Shown: in pieces, positions 56,439 to 64,000 of the stretch
Layout: each line of letters begins with the position of its first letter
Position numbering within the stretch: the first letter of the stretch is position 1
DNA from: Methanohalophilus sp. RSK
GTDB taxonomy: Archaea; Halobacteriota; Methanosarcinia; Methanosarcinales; Methanosarcinaceae
Length of the DNA: 64,000 nt
Direction of reading: 5' to 3'
NCBI RefSeq assembly: GCF_003722075.1
Contig: NZ_RDSK01000018.1
Location: 1-64,000 of the forward strand
Notes under the pieces: generated by a model
Told to the model about the DNA's origin: nothing
Seen by the model: only the letters and a program-made list of their open reading frames with translations
Database searches by the model: none
Position numbers and translations under genes: made by a program

Positions 56439-58541
56439 TTAGCATCCTTTTTCGAATTTATTTTTCAGGCACCTGTAAAACTCTTTTTCAACTTCCCCCC
56501 CGCTTCTGAAAAGACGCTCCACGATTAACTCCGGAGTACTCTTTGCAATATGGTTATAAACCGGATTGCGATCAACAATCAGGTTCAATTCATTATCAAG
56601 TCCTTTTGCTTCAATTCCATCCACCCTGATGGAAGCTTCGGTGTTTTCCAGTATCTGGTCGGCAAGATGGGATACAAAAATAGCCATCGTATTGGCTTCT
56701 TCAGAAAGGGTTTCAAGAATTCCGGCTATGATTTTTGCAGACGCTCCGGGTTCGGTAATGGATTCAAGTTCATCGACAAGCACAAGTTTGGACCCCGCCC
56801 CAGCCAGAGCTGAAAATGAGCGCAAGGTTGTTTCAAATGCCCCCGCATCAAGAGTGCCCCTGGATTTGCTGAAATAATACAAACTATCAACCGGCCCGAT
56901 CTTTAATTCATCTGCCGGCACAGGGAAACCCATGTGGGAAAGAATTGTACATTGAGCCACTAACTCCAGCATGGATGTTTTTCCCCCGGAGTTCACACCA
57001 CTTAACAGGACTACCGGAGAAGAGGGAACTTGTGAAGGAGGCATGATCGAACCCAGGGAATAATCTATAGGTTCCACATCAACACCCTTTTCGCAAAGGA
57101 AAATATTTTTCCCATTTTTAATCCCCATACCACATTCATCTTCAAAGCCGGCAAGTTGCATCTGCAGAGAATGACCAAAACGGGCCACTGCCAAACCCAC
57201 ATCCAGATCAAGTAACCTCATAACAAGTTGTTTCAGGGGTTGCCTGAATCCGTGTAGCTCATATGCAATATCCCTTTTATGGGTAACTTCCCTGCGGAAT
57301 ATCTGCTGTTTGATCTGTTCTTTGAATTTTTGTAACTGGGACGTGTCGGCTTCTACAGGATAACAAAGTTCAGAGGGGAAAAAATAATCCACAAATAGGG
57401 ATTCATTTTGCTTTAGTGAAAGGGATTCAATGAATTCTTTCCTGGCATCATTTATTATCTGGCTGAAAGATGCCGATATATTGCGTGAAAGAATATCCTT
57501 TAACTCCACCTCATCCCTGATAACACCCAACATGTCATTCCCACTGAGTGTAATACTACTTTTTTGGAGGAGATCGTTTATTTCCCGGTTGCACTGGTCT
57601 ACATATCTTGTAAGTTCCGAATCCACATTGTCCAGAATATGATGTAAGCGGTCTATTTCGCCATCCCTGCCTTCAACAATATTTCCTTCAGGATTAATGG
57701 CAGCCATGAGATTGCAAAGAGCCGAAAGATCCGCATTGATTATTGAAGGTATGCCCGCTTTATCCAGTGTAATTGCAAGGTCCAATGCATTCATTATTCG
57801 CTCATGGTTGAAAGCAAAAAAAGAAATTTGTTTTTCGGGTAAAATATGCCATTCCTCAATTTCCCGGGCATTTGTTATTATTTCAGGATTCGTATCCTCT
57901 GGAAAATCATATTCCAGGAAGGGTTCTCCTATGGCAATTACATGGGGATAGCTGCGTGCAACATCTGCAAATTCCAGAGGATCTTCCACCAGCTGAACTT
58001 CAATGCTTTTACCATATTTTTCCTTTAAAGTGCTGTAATCATCAGTATTTGAAGTTACAATCACCCTATCCCTGATACGGGAAATTGGAGGAGAATTTTT
58101 CAGGGGTTTTATTCTGGAAAGACTTGCTGAAATCCTATCCATATCATCGAGCATGGAGAGATATTCCATATGGTTTTCAACCCAGTCCCGGTTTATGTCG
58201 ATAAGGTCTTTCCTGCTTGAAGGATATGGGATATAGGTGTGCAACTTATCTTTTGCATAAGGGGTAGAAGCATAATTTTTGATAGAATCGATTACCCGTT
58301 CATAAATATCGACTGAATCCCGGGTTTTCAAAAAAGAGGAGATATCAAGACCATCCTGAGTAGACCTCACATCGTGTACGAGGGATATAGCATATCTTCT
58401 ACCTACTCCTTCGATCTCCGATATACTGGCTACATCCCCTCTGAGAATTGCCGCCATGGCATCCTCTTCACACCCAAAATGAGATATGAAGCGCTGTGCC
58501 ATCTTTTCTCCTATACGTGGAGCATCAACCAGTGACTGCAT
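56439..58541 (-). CDS. MutS-family ATPase with N-terminal HhH (MutS2-like, no Smr)
   Basis: The gene encodes 700 residues from the ATG at 58541, which has AGGTGG upstream; an earlier ATG at 58565 would overlap the previous gene. The N-terminus (about 1-60) has helix-hairpin-helix motifs (DAPRIGEKMAQRF, EIEGVGRRYAI). The C-terminal ABC-type ATPase has Walker A GVNSGGKTSM near residue 525 and Walker B KLVLVDELES. The mismatch-recognition domain I of MutS and the Smr nuclease of MutS2 are missing. It is the last gene of an operon with a radical SAM protein and a DUF4130 protein. Confidence 0.85.
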   Translation of the reverse strand: MQSLVDAPRIGEKMAQRFISHFGCEEDAMAAILRGDVASISEIEGVGRRYAISLVHDVRSTQDGLDISSFLKTRDSVDIYERVIDSIKNYASTPYAKDKLHTYIPYPSSRKDLIDINRDWVENHMEYLSMLDDMDRISASLSRIKPLKNSPPISRIRDRVIVTSNTDDYSTLKEKYGKSIEVQLVEDPLEFADVARSYPHVIAIGEPFLEYDFPEDTNPEIITNAREIEEWHILPEKQISFFAFNHERIMNALDLAITLDKAGIPSIINADLSALCNLMAAINPEGNIVEGRDGEIDRLHHILDNVDSELTRYVDQCNREINDLLQKSSITLSGNDMLGVIRDEVELKDILSRNISASFSQIINDARKEFIESLSLKQNESLFVDYFFPSELCYPVEADTSQLQKFKEQIKQQIFRREVTHKRDIAYELHGFRQPLKQLVMRLLDLDVGLAVARFGHSLQMQLAGFEDECGMGIKNGKNIFLCEKGVDVEPIDYSLGSIMPPSQVPSSPVVLLSGVNSGGKTSMLELVAQCTILSHMGFPVPADELKIGPVDSLYYFSKSRGTLDAGAFETTLRSFSALAGAGSKLVLVDELESITEPGASAKIIAGILETLSEEANTMAIFVSHLADQILENTEASIRVDGIEAKGLDNELNLIVDRNPVYNHIAKSTPELIVERLFRSGGEVEKEFYRCLKNKFEKGC

Positions 58542-58542
58542 A

Positions 58543-59397
58543 TTATTGACCACCTTGTTTCTCATTCACAAAGTCAAGTAATGTAGATGTGGGAATACCC
58601 CGCTCTACAAAATACCGATCTTTTTTAGACATTGTACTATAGCCGGAATCGCCGCGGGGCTGTAATTTTTTTGAAAGCGAATGATTTCGCCTGTTGTCTA
58701 TCATCTGGCTTTTGTAGTAAATATCCCACAAATCTTCCAGACTAGCAGAATCTTCAGAAGGAATCAAATGCCGTATTGAATCTACAGATGTTCTCAGGAA
58801 GTGCTGCATCTTCAGGATTTCACCATTGCATACATAAGCAAACGTTCCATCAACAACAATTACGGCCCTATCGGGATTGCGTACTGCAAGCCACCTGCAA
58901 AGCATATCAGACACACGGTTTTTGGGAGTTATATGTGCATAAAGGACTGTTTCTCCGCAAACTGGCCGCACAAACATGCAAAGCCTATGGTAATTGTTCT
59001 TGACCTCACGCATGTACCTGTAATATTGCTTGTAATGTCTTTCTTTGCCACAATAAAGACCATCTACCTCCCCTTCACACCCATGCAATAGTCTCACAAA
59101 CTCTGCAGGATTGCATTTCCTGTGCCTGAGCACCAATTCTATATAATTCAATGGAGGGGAATCAAAATTGGTTATTCTGTGCCACCCATCGAGAAAAACT
59201 CTTTTGACCAACTGCTGCTTATCAACCTTACTGTTGAATCCAACTCGAATTACTTCAACTTCCGGGTTGAACATTTTCAATTTCGTTTCCCCTTCTCCGG
59301 GATCACAGGCAAAAACCAGATCTGCCTCAGGCCTTTTCCTCAATTCCAGACAGGCCAGTAAGACACCTGTTACATTGGCCTTAAAAAGAATAATCAT
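58543..59397 (-). CDS. DUF4130-family probable DNA metabolism protein
   Basis: The gene encodes 284 residues from the ATG at 59397, which has GGAGG 6 bases upstream. The N-terminal half (IILFKANVTGVLLACLELRKRPEADLVF) and the C-terminal DUF4130 region (LRTSVDSIRHLIPSED ... LWDIYYKSQMIDNRRN) match the family found beside a radical SAM protein and, in many bacteria, uracil-DNA glycosylase. No catalytic function is known to me. The MutS-family gene starts 1 base after its stop. Confidence 0.82.
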   Translation of the reverse strand: MIILFKANVTGVLLACLELRKRPEADLVFACDPGEGETKLKMFNPEVEVIRVGFNSKVDKQQLVKRVFLDGWHRITNFDSPPLNYIELVLRHRKCNPAEFVRLLHGCEGEVDGLYCGKERHYKQYYRYMREVKNNYHRLCMFVRPVCGETVLYAHITPKNRVSDMLCRWLAVRNPDRAVIVVDGTFAYVCNGEILKMQHFLRTSVDSIRHLIPSEDSASLEDLWDIYYKSQMIDNRRNHSLSKKLQPRGDSGYSTMSKKDRYFVERGIPTSTLLDFVNEKQGGQ

Positions 59398-60530
59398 GTG
59401 CATCCTCCTGCAAACTGTATAAGGTTAGCCTGCCCGGAACCACCAATTTTGATAAAAGGGCGTGCACTACCTATAACAACACCCATACGTGCAAGTTCAT
59501 CCTCCCCATAAATTGGCCTGGATCTCAGGATACGGGAAGCACTTATGGGCCCTATACCCGGCACCCTCAGCAGAGCAGGATAGTCGGCACTGTTTATTTC
59601 TACCGGAAACATTTCCGGGTTGACCCGGGCAAGTTCAAGTTTTGGATCCTCGTTCAAAAGGAAACCATCGTCATTATAGATTTGATCAATATGCCCGAAA
59701 TCCAGGCCATAATCCTTCAAAAGATAGGATACCTGATAGAGCCTCTGTTCCCTCCATTTCGGAGAAGTTGAACCATTCTCAAGCGGCGTATCAGGAACCG
59801 GGTCAAAACTCATAAAATAGGGTCTGCGTAACTGGTATTTTTCCATGAAATCATGCACGGTATTCACAATATCCCTGTCAGGTTCGTCAAGGGCACCTAC
59901 CACAAACTGGGTATCGTTGGCACCTATAATCTTACGATCATATCTGTGCAGTTTCCTTTGTTTCTTTATCAATCTGCAGGTCCAGTTCAGACGCTGAAGG
60001 ACATCATTCTTGTAATCAAAATTGGGACAGATTTCCGAATAGTTCACAGAACCTGTTGTTTCTGCATTTACCCCGAATTTGTTAGCAACCCCGGCTACCT
60101 CCTGAAGCAAATGGAAAGGTGTACCGGGCATGAGCCGAAGGTGGATATAACCCTTAAACCCCTGATTTCTCAAGAGCCGGGCCACATGAAGTTGTTTTTC
60201 GGTTGTTGTTTCAGGATCCCCGATAATACCGGAGGAAAGGAACAGGCCTTCAATCGCATTTTTCCTGTAAAAATCCCAGGTAATCTTCACAATTTCTTCC
60301 GGGGACAGGGAAACCCTGCGCACATCCCTATGACAGCGATTCGGACAATAGGTACATTCCCCGGCACAGTAGTTGGTCAGCAATGTCTTGTATAATTGTA
60401 TACAGCGCCCGTCAGGCCCGAAAGCGTGGCATACTGCACTCTGGTTACAGCTGTCATACTTTGTACCCGAGGAAAGGTATCGCATCCTCTCATGCAAAGT
60501 GAAATGATAGCCGTCTGAAGGAATACTCAT
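59394..60530 (-). CDS. Radical SAM putative DNA modification/repair protein
   Basis: The gene encodes 378 residues. The cluster motif is C55-x3-C59-x2-C62 (YCAGECTYC), with further cysteines at 28, 34, 43 and 66 that could hold another metal site. The core has GIIGDPETTTEKQ and LMPGTPF. A C-terminal helix-hairpin-helix (LLRVPGIGPISASRIL, near residue 328) indicates DNA binding. It belongs to the family named for its linkage to uracil-DNA glycosylase. It overlaps the DUF4130 gene by 4 bases. The substrate is unknown. Confidence 0.88.
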   Translation of the reverse strand: MSIPSDGYHFTLHERMRYLSSGTKYDSCNQSAVCHAFGPDGRCIQLYKTLLTNYCAGECTYCPNRCHRDVRRVSLSPEEIVKITWDFYRKNAIEGLFLSSGIIGDPETTTEKQLHVARLLRNQGFKGYIHLRLMPGTPFHLLQEVAGVANKFGVNAETTGSVNYSEICPNFDYKNDVLQRLNWTCRLIKKQRKLHRYDRKIIGANDTQFVVGALDEPDRDIVNTVHDFMEKYQLRRPYFMSFDPVPDTPLENGSTSPKWREQRLYQVSYLLKDYGLDFGHIDQIYNDDGFLLNEDPKLELARVNPEMFPVEINSADYPALLRVPGIGPISASRILRSRPIYGEDELARMGVVIGSARPFIKIGGSGQANLIQFAGGCT

Positions 60531-60599
60531 TACATGTAACTAAGTTCATCGCCTATATAAGAGACAAGAAAGTGGATTGAAAGTATTCGTTGGGCACCT

Positions 60600-61115
60600 T
60601 CATTCCCTGACATGGATATCAAGCCGAATCCGCGTGATAGGTTCCAGCTTTTTCCAGTCCACGATTGTATCATCTTCCAGCACGCAGTCATTCACGTTTT
60701 TATCCCCGAACTGGCCACCAATCTCATAGACAAAAAGGCCTTCCTCCCCATCAGTAGAAACAATCATTTCCCTATCTCCTTTTTTCCTGACATCGATATC
60801 TGCCACATTGCGCAGGGCTTCCATAAGGGAAGCACCTTTCTCGATTTCAACTTTTCTTGTGGGAGCAAACGAATCAACGGCCAGATGAATATTTTTCCTG
60901 TTGGGTTTTAATACATGGGATTTGCCGAAAATATGCCTCTCAAGAAGTTCGGATTCTTCAAGTACCTTTACATGCTTGGAAATTACCGATACTGAAATAT
61001 CCAGTTCCCGGGCAATTTCAGATATATGCATTTCTTTGCTGCTTAAGAGTTCCAGTATTTTAATCCGGGTTTCACTGCCAAGTGCATGAAATATCCTGCA
61101 TCCTATAGAACTCAT
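60600..61115 (-). CDS. ArsR-type HTH transcriptional regulator
   Basis: The gene encodes 171 residues from the ATG at 61115. The N-terminal winged helix (FHALGSETRIKILELLSS ... ISEIARELDISVSVISKHVKVLEESELLERH) is a standard ArsR fold. The C-terminal ~80 residues (mostly acidic, no metal-binding CVC motif) form a domain I cannot assign. A TATA box centred 27 bases upstream of this ATG indicates a leaderless message and rules out the TTG start at 61121. It lies 69 bases upstream of the radical SAM repair operon on the same strand and could regulate it. Confidence 0.85.
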   Translation of the reverse strand: MSSIGCRIFHALGSETRIKILELLSSKEMHISEIARELDISVSVISKHVKVLEESELLERHIFGKSHVLKPNRKNIHLAVDSFAPTRKVEIEKGASLMEALRNVADIDVRKKGDREMIVSTDGEEGLFVYEIGGQFGDKNVNDCVLEDDTIVDWKKLEPITRIRLDIHVRE

Positions 61116-61135
61116 ATGCAAGTCAAGTGAATTGT

Positions 61136-61149
61136 AAATATATAAATTT
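61136..61149 (-). promoter_or_regulatory. TATA box for the leaderless ArsR gene
   Basis: The minus strand reads AAATTTATATATTTAC here, centred near 61142, 27 bases before the ATG at 61115. There is no ribosome-binding sequence before that ATG. The box lies between the stop of the TIM-barrel gene and the ArsR start, so the regulator has its own promoter. Confidence 0.6.
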
Positions 61150-61161
61150 AACTGGATTTAG

Positions 61162-61881
61162 TCATTTAATACCCATATTTTGCAGAACAGAAAGACTTTG
61201 AAGAGCAGCCTCAGGTGATTTATTCTCGATTATCTTAATGGAATCGTTTTGGTGGAGTAATCCCCCTATGGCCGAAAAATCAATGTTGCCTTCACCAAGA
61301 GGTAAATGTTCATCGTTATCCCCGTGGTTATCATGAATATGAAAATGGGAAATCTCACGTTCAAGAAAAGCCTCCAGATTGCCCATTGTATTGGCATGAC
61401 CAATATCCAGCACAAAATCATTTGTCCCAATCTCAAAATCCGGTTTCCTGAACAGGAAACATTCCCATTTGGGCATATTTTCCACACATATCCGCACACC
61501 GGCATCCTCACCAATCCTTTCCAGTACAGGCAACGATTTTTGGAATGCATTAAATGCAAAATCCCTATCATGAGCAAAGGGGAAATAACCGGGATGGACC
61601 ACCATGGCTTCAGCATCAATTTCATTACAAATATCTGCCATGTCTTCCACAAGTTGAAGAGCTGCATTCCTTATAGGCTCACGAATACTTGCAAGATTGA
61701 GGTCCGTACTGGGAGCATGAACCGTGTATTTCAGGTCATAGGAAAAAGCTATTTCATTCTGCCTGAAGAGATCATGTTTTCCTTCGGAAAAGATTTCTGC
61801 ACAATTGGCAATGTGTTCAATATTTTGTAAAGCTTCACCAAGAGATAAGTCGTGATAAGCAAACGAAGAGATACCGATCAT
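61162..61881 (-). CDS. Xylose-isomerase-like TIM-barrel protein
   Basis: The gene encodes 239 residues, a sugar phosphate isomerase/epimerase fold (AP endonuclease 2 superfamily). Visible metal- and substrate-site pieces are YTVHAPSTDLNLAS, VVHPGYFP, VCVENMPKW, DIGHANTMG and FHIHDNHGDNDEHLPLGEG. These fit the His/Glu/Asp metal ligands of the superfamily. The substrate is unknown: sugar isomerisation and an endonuclease-IV-like DNA role are both possible, and the neighbouring sugar kinases and repair operon give opposite hints. Confidence 0.8.
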   Translation of the reverse strand: MIGISSFAYHDLSLGEALQNIEHIANCAEIFSEGKHDLFRQNEIAFSYDLKYTVHAPSTDLNLASIREPIRNAALQLVEDMADICNEIDAEAMVVHPGYFPFAHDRDFAFNAFQKSLPVLERIGEDAGVRICVENMPKWECFLFRKPDFEIGTNDFVLDIGHANTMGNLEAFLEREISHFHIHDNHGDNDEHLPLGEGNIDFSAIGGLLHQNDSIKIIENKSPEAALQSLSVLQNMGIK

Positions 61882-62017
61882 AAGAAAAAAACTCCTGAGT
61901 TACAAATATGAACCCTAATTATTTTAACTTATGGCAAGTGTACTTGAGACTATATTAAGATTAACTCGAATCCAATAAAATCAATAAAAACAGCAAAATA
62001 AATGGATAAATTAAAAT

Positions 62018-63340
62018 TTAGGATTTGTTGCGTAATTCAAGCAAGCGCAGGAAAGAAGAGGCAGTAAATGTATCTCCCAATCCAACTGTCACTGCCGGCT
62101 CATTGACCACAAGTGTGGGAATTGCACAAAAATAATACTCATTGAAGATGCCATAGATTCCAAAACCGTACTCTTGGGCTCCAGTAATAGACTTTATTCT
62201 CTTGACCTGCAGGCTACCATATTCACTGCGCTTGAATTGGCTGCACCTTTCCTCCAGTTTGGACCTGTCCGGCGATAATCCTGAAGAAGCAAAGTATGCC
62301 GCACACTTCAAACCAAAATCAATAGCATCTATTTTCTGCTCATCCATGTTATCTGAAGCAGAGAGGCAAAAGACAAAATCCCTGGTATGGACAACAAGGG
62401 CTCTGGCCAAACTATTTTTAATGCAATTGTGGGCCGCTTGAAACATTGCGGAAATATCCATTTCATGTATGCCTTCAATCCCAAACCCCATCTTCTGCGC
62501 CAGGGTTGCAAGTTCATCTTCATTCAAACCCATTGAATCAACCCTTCCTGCAAGTTTAAGGAAAACATGCTTGGCTATATCCGATGTCGCAAAATGACCC
62601 AACTCAGCATGAATGAAAAACCCCGCCATCGAATTCCATTCATCGATCTGTGCAAGGACAGGGGACAACTTTTCTTCGAAAGAAGAACCATCCGGATAAG
62701 AGGGTTGGAGCATATGAAAACCGGATACAATTGCACCATCCATTTCCCCAATATGTGCGGTTGCATATTGCTTGAAGAAGGAAGAAATAGTCATTTGAGG
62801 GTTGAATTCATCTAATGTTGCAATGAACCTGTTCTCCCGGAATACAGTTATCCTGCGGCCGCATAAGTCGAAACTATCTCCCTGACGGAAATCAAAAACA
62901 AAATGTATCGGCTCCTCATCTCCACTCTGGCTTTCTAGTTTTGGAGGGAGCACCATTCCCCTTTTTGAAAAAAGAGCCTCCTGTGTCCCGGAAAGATAAA
63001 CAACATTGGGGACAATCATATCCACATTGAGCCCGGAGAGGACATTGGCCATTATTCCCATATTTCCCCCTATCCTTATCTCTGCCTCTTCAAAAAAACG
63101 TTTTTTGAGATAATCAAGAACATCCCGGGAATAAATGAACCATTCTGCACCCCTGCCGTATTCCATACAATGGATAAGGCCGGCAAGGAAATCTTCGAGG
63201 GAATTGATGGTATGCGGTTGGTTTTCAATCTTCATCAGCAGTTCATTTTTATCCACCTCACCAAGGATGGATTCCACCTCCCTGCCGGTTATCATGCAAA
63301 CTGCATCGATATTAGCGTTGTAACCGCAAAGGATATTCAT
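62018..63340 (-). CDS. pfkC: ADP-dependent phosphofructokinase/glucokinase
   Basis: The gene encodes 440 residues. It belongs to the archaeal ADP-dependent sugar kinase family: GYNANIDAVC at the start, GGNMGIMANVL, HAELGHFATSDIAKHVF (the HxE motif) and the catalytic GLGDTFTASSF near the end. It phosphorylates fructose-6-phosphate and/or glucose with ADP in the modified Embden-Meyerhof pathway. It starts 1 base after the stop of a second copy. Confidence 0.88.
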   Translation of the reverse strand: MNILCGYNANIDAVCMITGREVESILGEVDKNELLMKIENQPHTINSLEDFLAGLIHCMEYGRGAEWFIYSRDVLDYLKKRFFEEAEIRIGGNMGIMANVLSGLNVDMIVPNVVYLSGTQEALFSKRGMVLPPKLESQSGDEEPIHFVFDFRQGDSFDLCGRRITVFRENRFIATLDEFNPQMTISSFFKQYATAHIGEMDGAIVSGFHMLQPSYPDGSSFEEKLSPVLAQIDEWNSMAGFFIHAELGHFATSDIAKHVFLKLAGRVDSMGLNEDELATLAQKMGFGIEGIHEMDISAMFQAAHNCIKNSLARALVVHTRDFVFCLSASDNMDEQKIDAIDFGLKCAAYFASSGLSPDRSKLEERCSQFKRSEYGSLQVKRIKSITGAQEYGFGIYGIFNEYYFCAIPTLVVNEPAVTVGLGDTFTASSFLRLLELRNKS

Positions 63341-64000
63341 TCAATCCTCCCGCAACCTGCACATACCTGCCAGCACAGCTGCAAAGGCACTTGCTGAAAT
63401 CGTGTCTCCTATACCTACCGTATCAACGGGATGATCCACCACCCTGGCCGGAATTATCAATATATCATGATTGCGGGTGCAGATACAACCTTTTTCAAAA
63501 TCTTCCAGATTACATTTTCCCTGCCTGACAAGATAGGTACCCAGTTTTTCAATTTGGTCCATTCCCTGTGTGGATATAGGTACATCAAGACCTGCTTTTA
63601 TGTCCTCAAAACTTTTTATCCCGCCCTGAAGGGCCCTGGAAGCGGCTGTAGTGGATGCAAAAAGCAGGGAATCAAGATGTTGTTCAACATCAATAGGACA
63701 ATCTTTGGAAACAACACAGAGATAAAAACCCAAAGAGTGTACATGAATCCTCTGCAACCTGAGCTCATGAAGCAGCCGGACAGCTCCTTCATAAAGGGCT
63801 ACTATAGCATCTTCTTCTTTTTTGATTACCGAATATGCAAGTTCTTCATAACCTAAAACATTCAATGCATTGGCAACTTCCACAGTATCAAGACCCAGTG
63901 ATTGGACATGATTGTGCACAATATCATTCAGAATTGCCGAGCGGATAAATTTATTCTGTATGGAAGTGAATTCCACATGTATGCAAATTTCAGGATTGGC
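63341..64000 (-). CDS. Second ADP-dependent sugar kinase (5' end outside window)
   Basis: The frame is open to base 64000, so only the C-terminal ~219 residues are present; an apparent start at 63976 is a GTG inside the conserved HVEFTS block. This HxE block, LGFYLCVVSKDCPID and the catalytic VGIGDTISASAF make it a homologue of the downstream kinase, strongly diverged. It may have a different substrate or be regulatory. Confidence 0.85.
   Translation of the reverse strand, partial: ANPEICIHVEFTSIQNKFIRSAILNDIVHNHVQSLGLDTVEVANALNVLGYEELAYSVIKKEEDAIVALYEGAVRLLHELRLQRIHVHSLGFYLCVVSKDCPIDVEQHLDSLLFASTTAASRALQGGIKSFEDIKAGLDVPISTQGMDQIEKLGTYLVRQGKCNLEDFEKGCICTRNHDILIIPARVVDHPVDTVGIGDTISASAFAAVLAGMCRLRED

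Overview
The window comes from a methylotrophic or aceticlastic methanogenic archaeon of the order Methanosarcinales. The evidence is a complete F420H2 dehydrogenase (fpo) operon, genes for coenzyme F420 (cofG, two cofH, cofC) and methanofuran (mfnD, mfnF, mfnE), a ferredoxin plus geranylgeranyl reductase pair for saturated archaeal lipids, archaeal-type ThrRS, SAM synthetase and aEF-1beta, an intron-bearing tRNA-Tyr, and a bacterial-type grpE-dnaK-dnaJ set, which is common in mesophilic methanogens. The moderately low GC and acidic proteins fit a halotolerant genus such as Methanohalophilus, Methanolobus or Methanococcoides. I cannot name the species.

Layout. 1-6495: the first 2165 codons (minus strand) of a giant secreted surface protein made of GLUG repeats, Ig-like repeats and a PKD domain; its 3' end lies outside the window. 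6720-17007: the fpo operon, fpoA to fpoO, all minus strand, closed by a strong hairpin and T-tract. 17253-18192: a zinc-ribbon protein and a DUF22 protein. 18386-19824: a mini-ferredoxin with an overlapping CrtI-like FAD oxidoreductase. 20012-23805: the F420 cluster, preceded by a possibly structured RNA leader. 23783-25645: cutA, then ferredoxin and geranylgeranyl reductase. 25730-31433: trkA, the Hsp70 operon and a small membrane protein. 31527-34561: methanofuran genes, a zinc ribbon and aEF-1beta, followed by tRNA-Ala. 34674-37565: thiI and an ABC1/UbiB-type kinase. 37737-38772: tiny CxxC proteins around a TOPRIM protein. 38773-39311 has no confident gene. 39312-43397: a NosD/PGF-CTERM beta-helix surface protein with very recent repeat expansion. 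43736-52183: acylphosphatase, thrS, an AI-2E-type permease, a fused PAPS-reductase-family protein, an Nfn/Sud-type flavoprotein pair and a small membrane-anchored surface protein. 52366-52645: tRNA-Asp and tRNA-Tyr. 52821-56438: SAM synthetase, then hisG-hisA-hisB. 56439-60530: a putative DNA-repair operon (radical SAM-HhH, DUF4130 protein, MutS-family ATPase). 60600-64000: an ArsR regulator, a sugar-isomerase-like TIM barrel and two tandem ADP-dependent sugar kinases, the second cut by the window end.

How it fits together. Fpo oxidises F420H2 and passes electrons to methanophenazine. The cof genes make F420, and the mfn genes make the one-carbon carrier methanofuran. Two separate ferredoxin plus FAD-enzyme pairs suggest ferredoxin-driven reduction of isoprenoids; one surely serves membrane lipids, and the other has no assigned substrate. 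The least understood parts are the radical SAM/DUF4130/MutS operon, the orphan ferredoxin/CrtI-like pair, the multidomain PAPS-reductase-like protein and the group of very small zinc-ribbon proteins.
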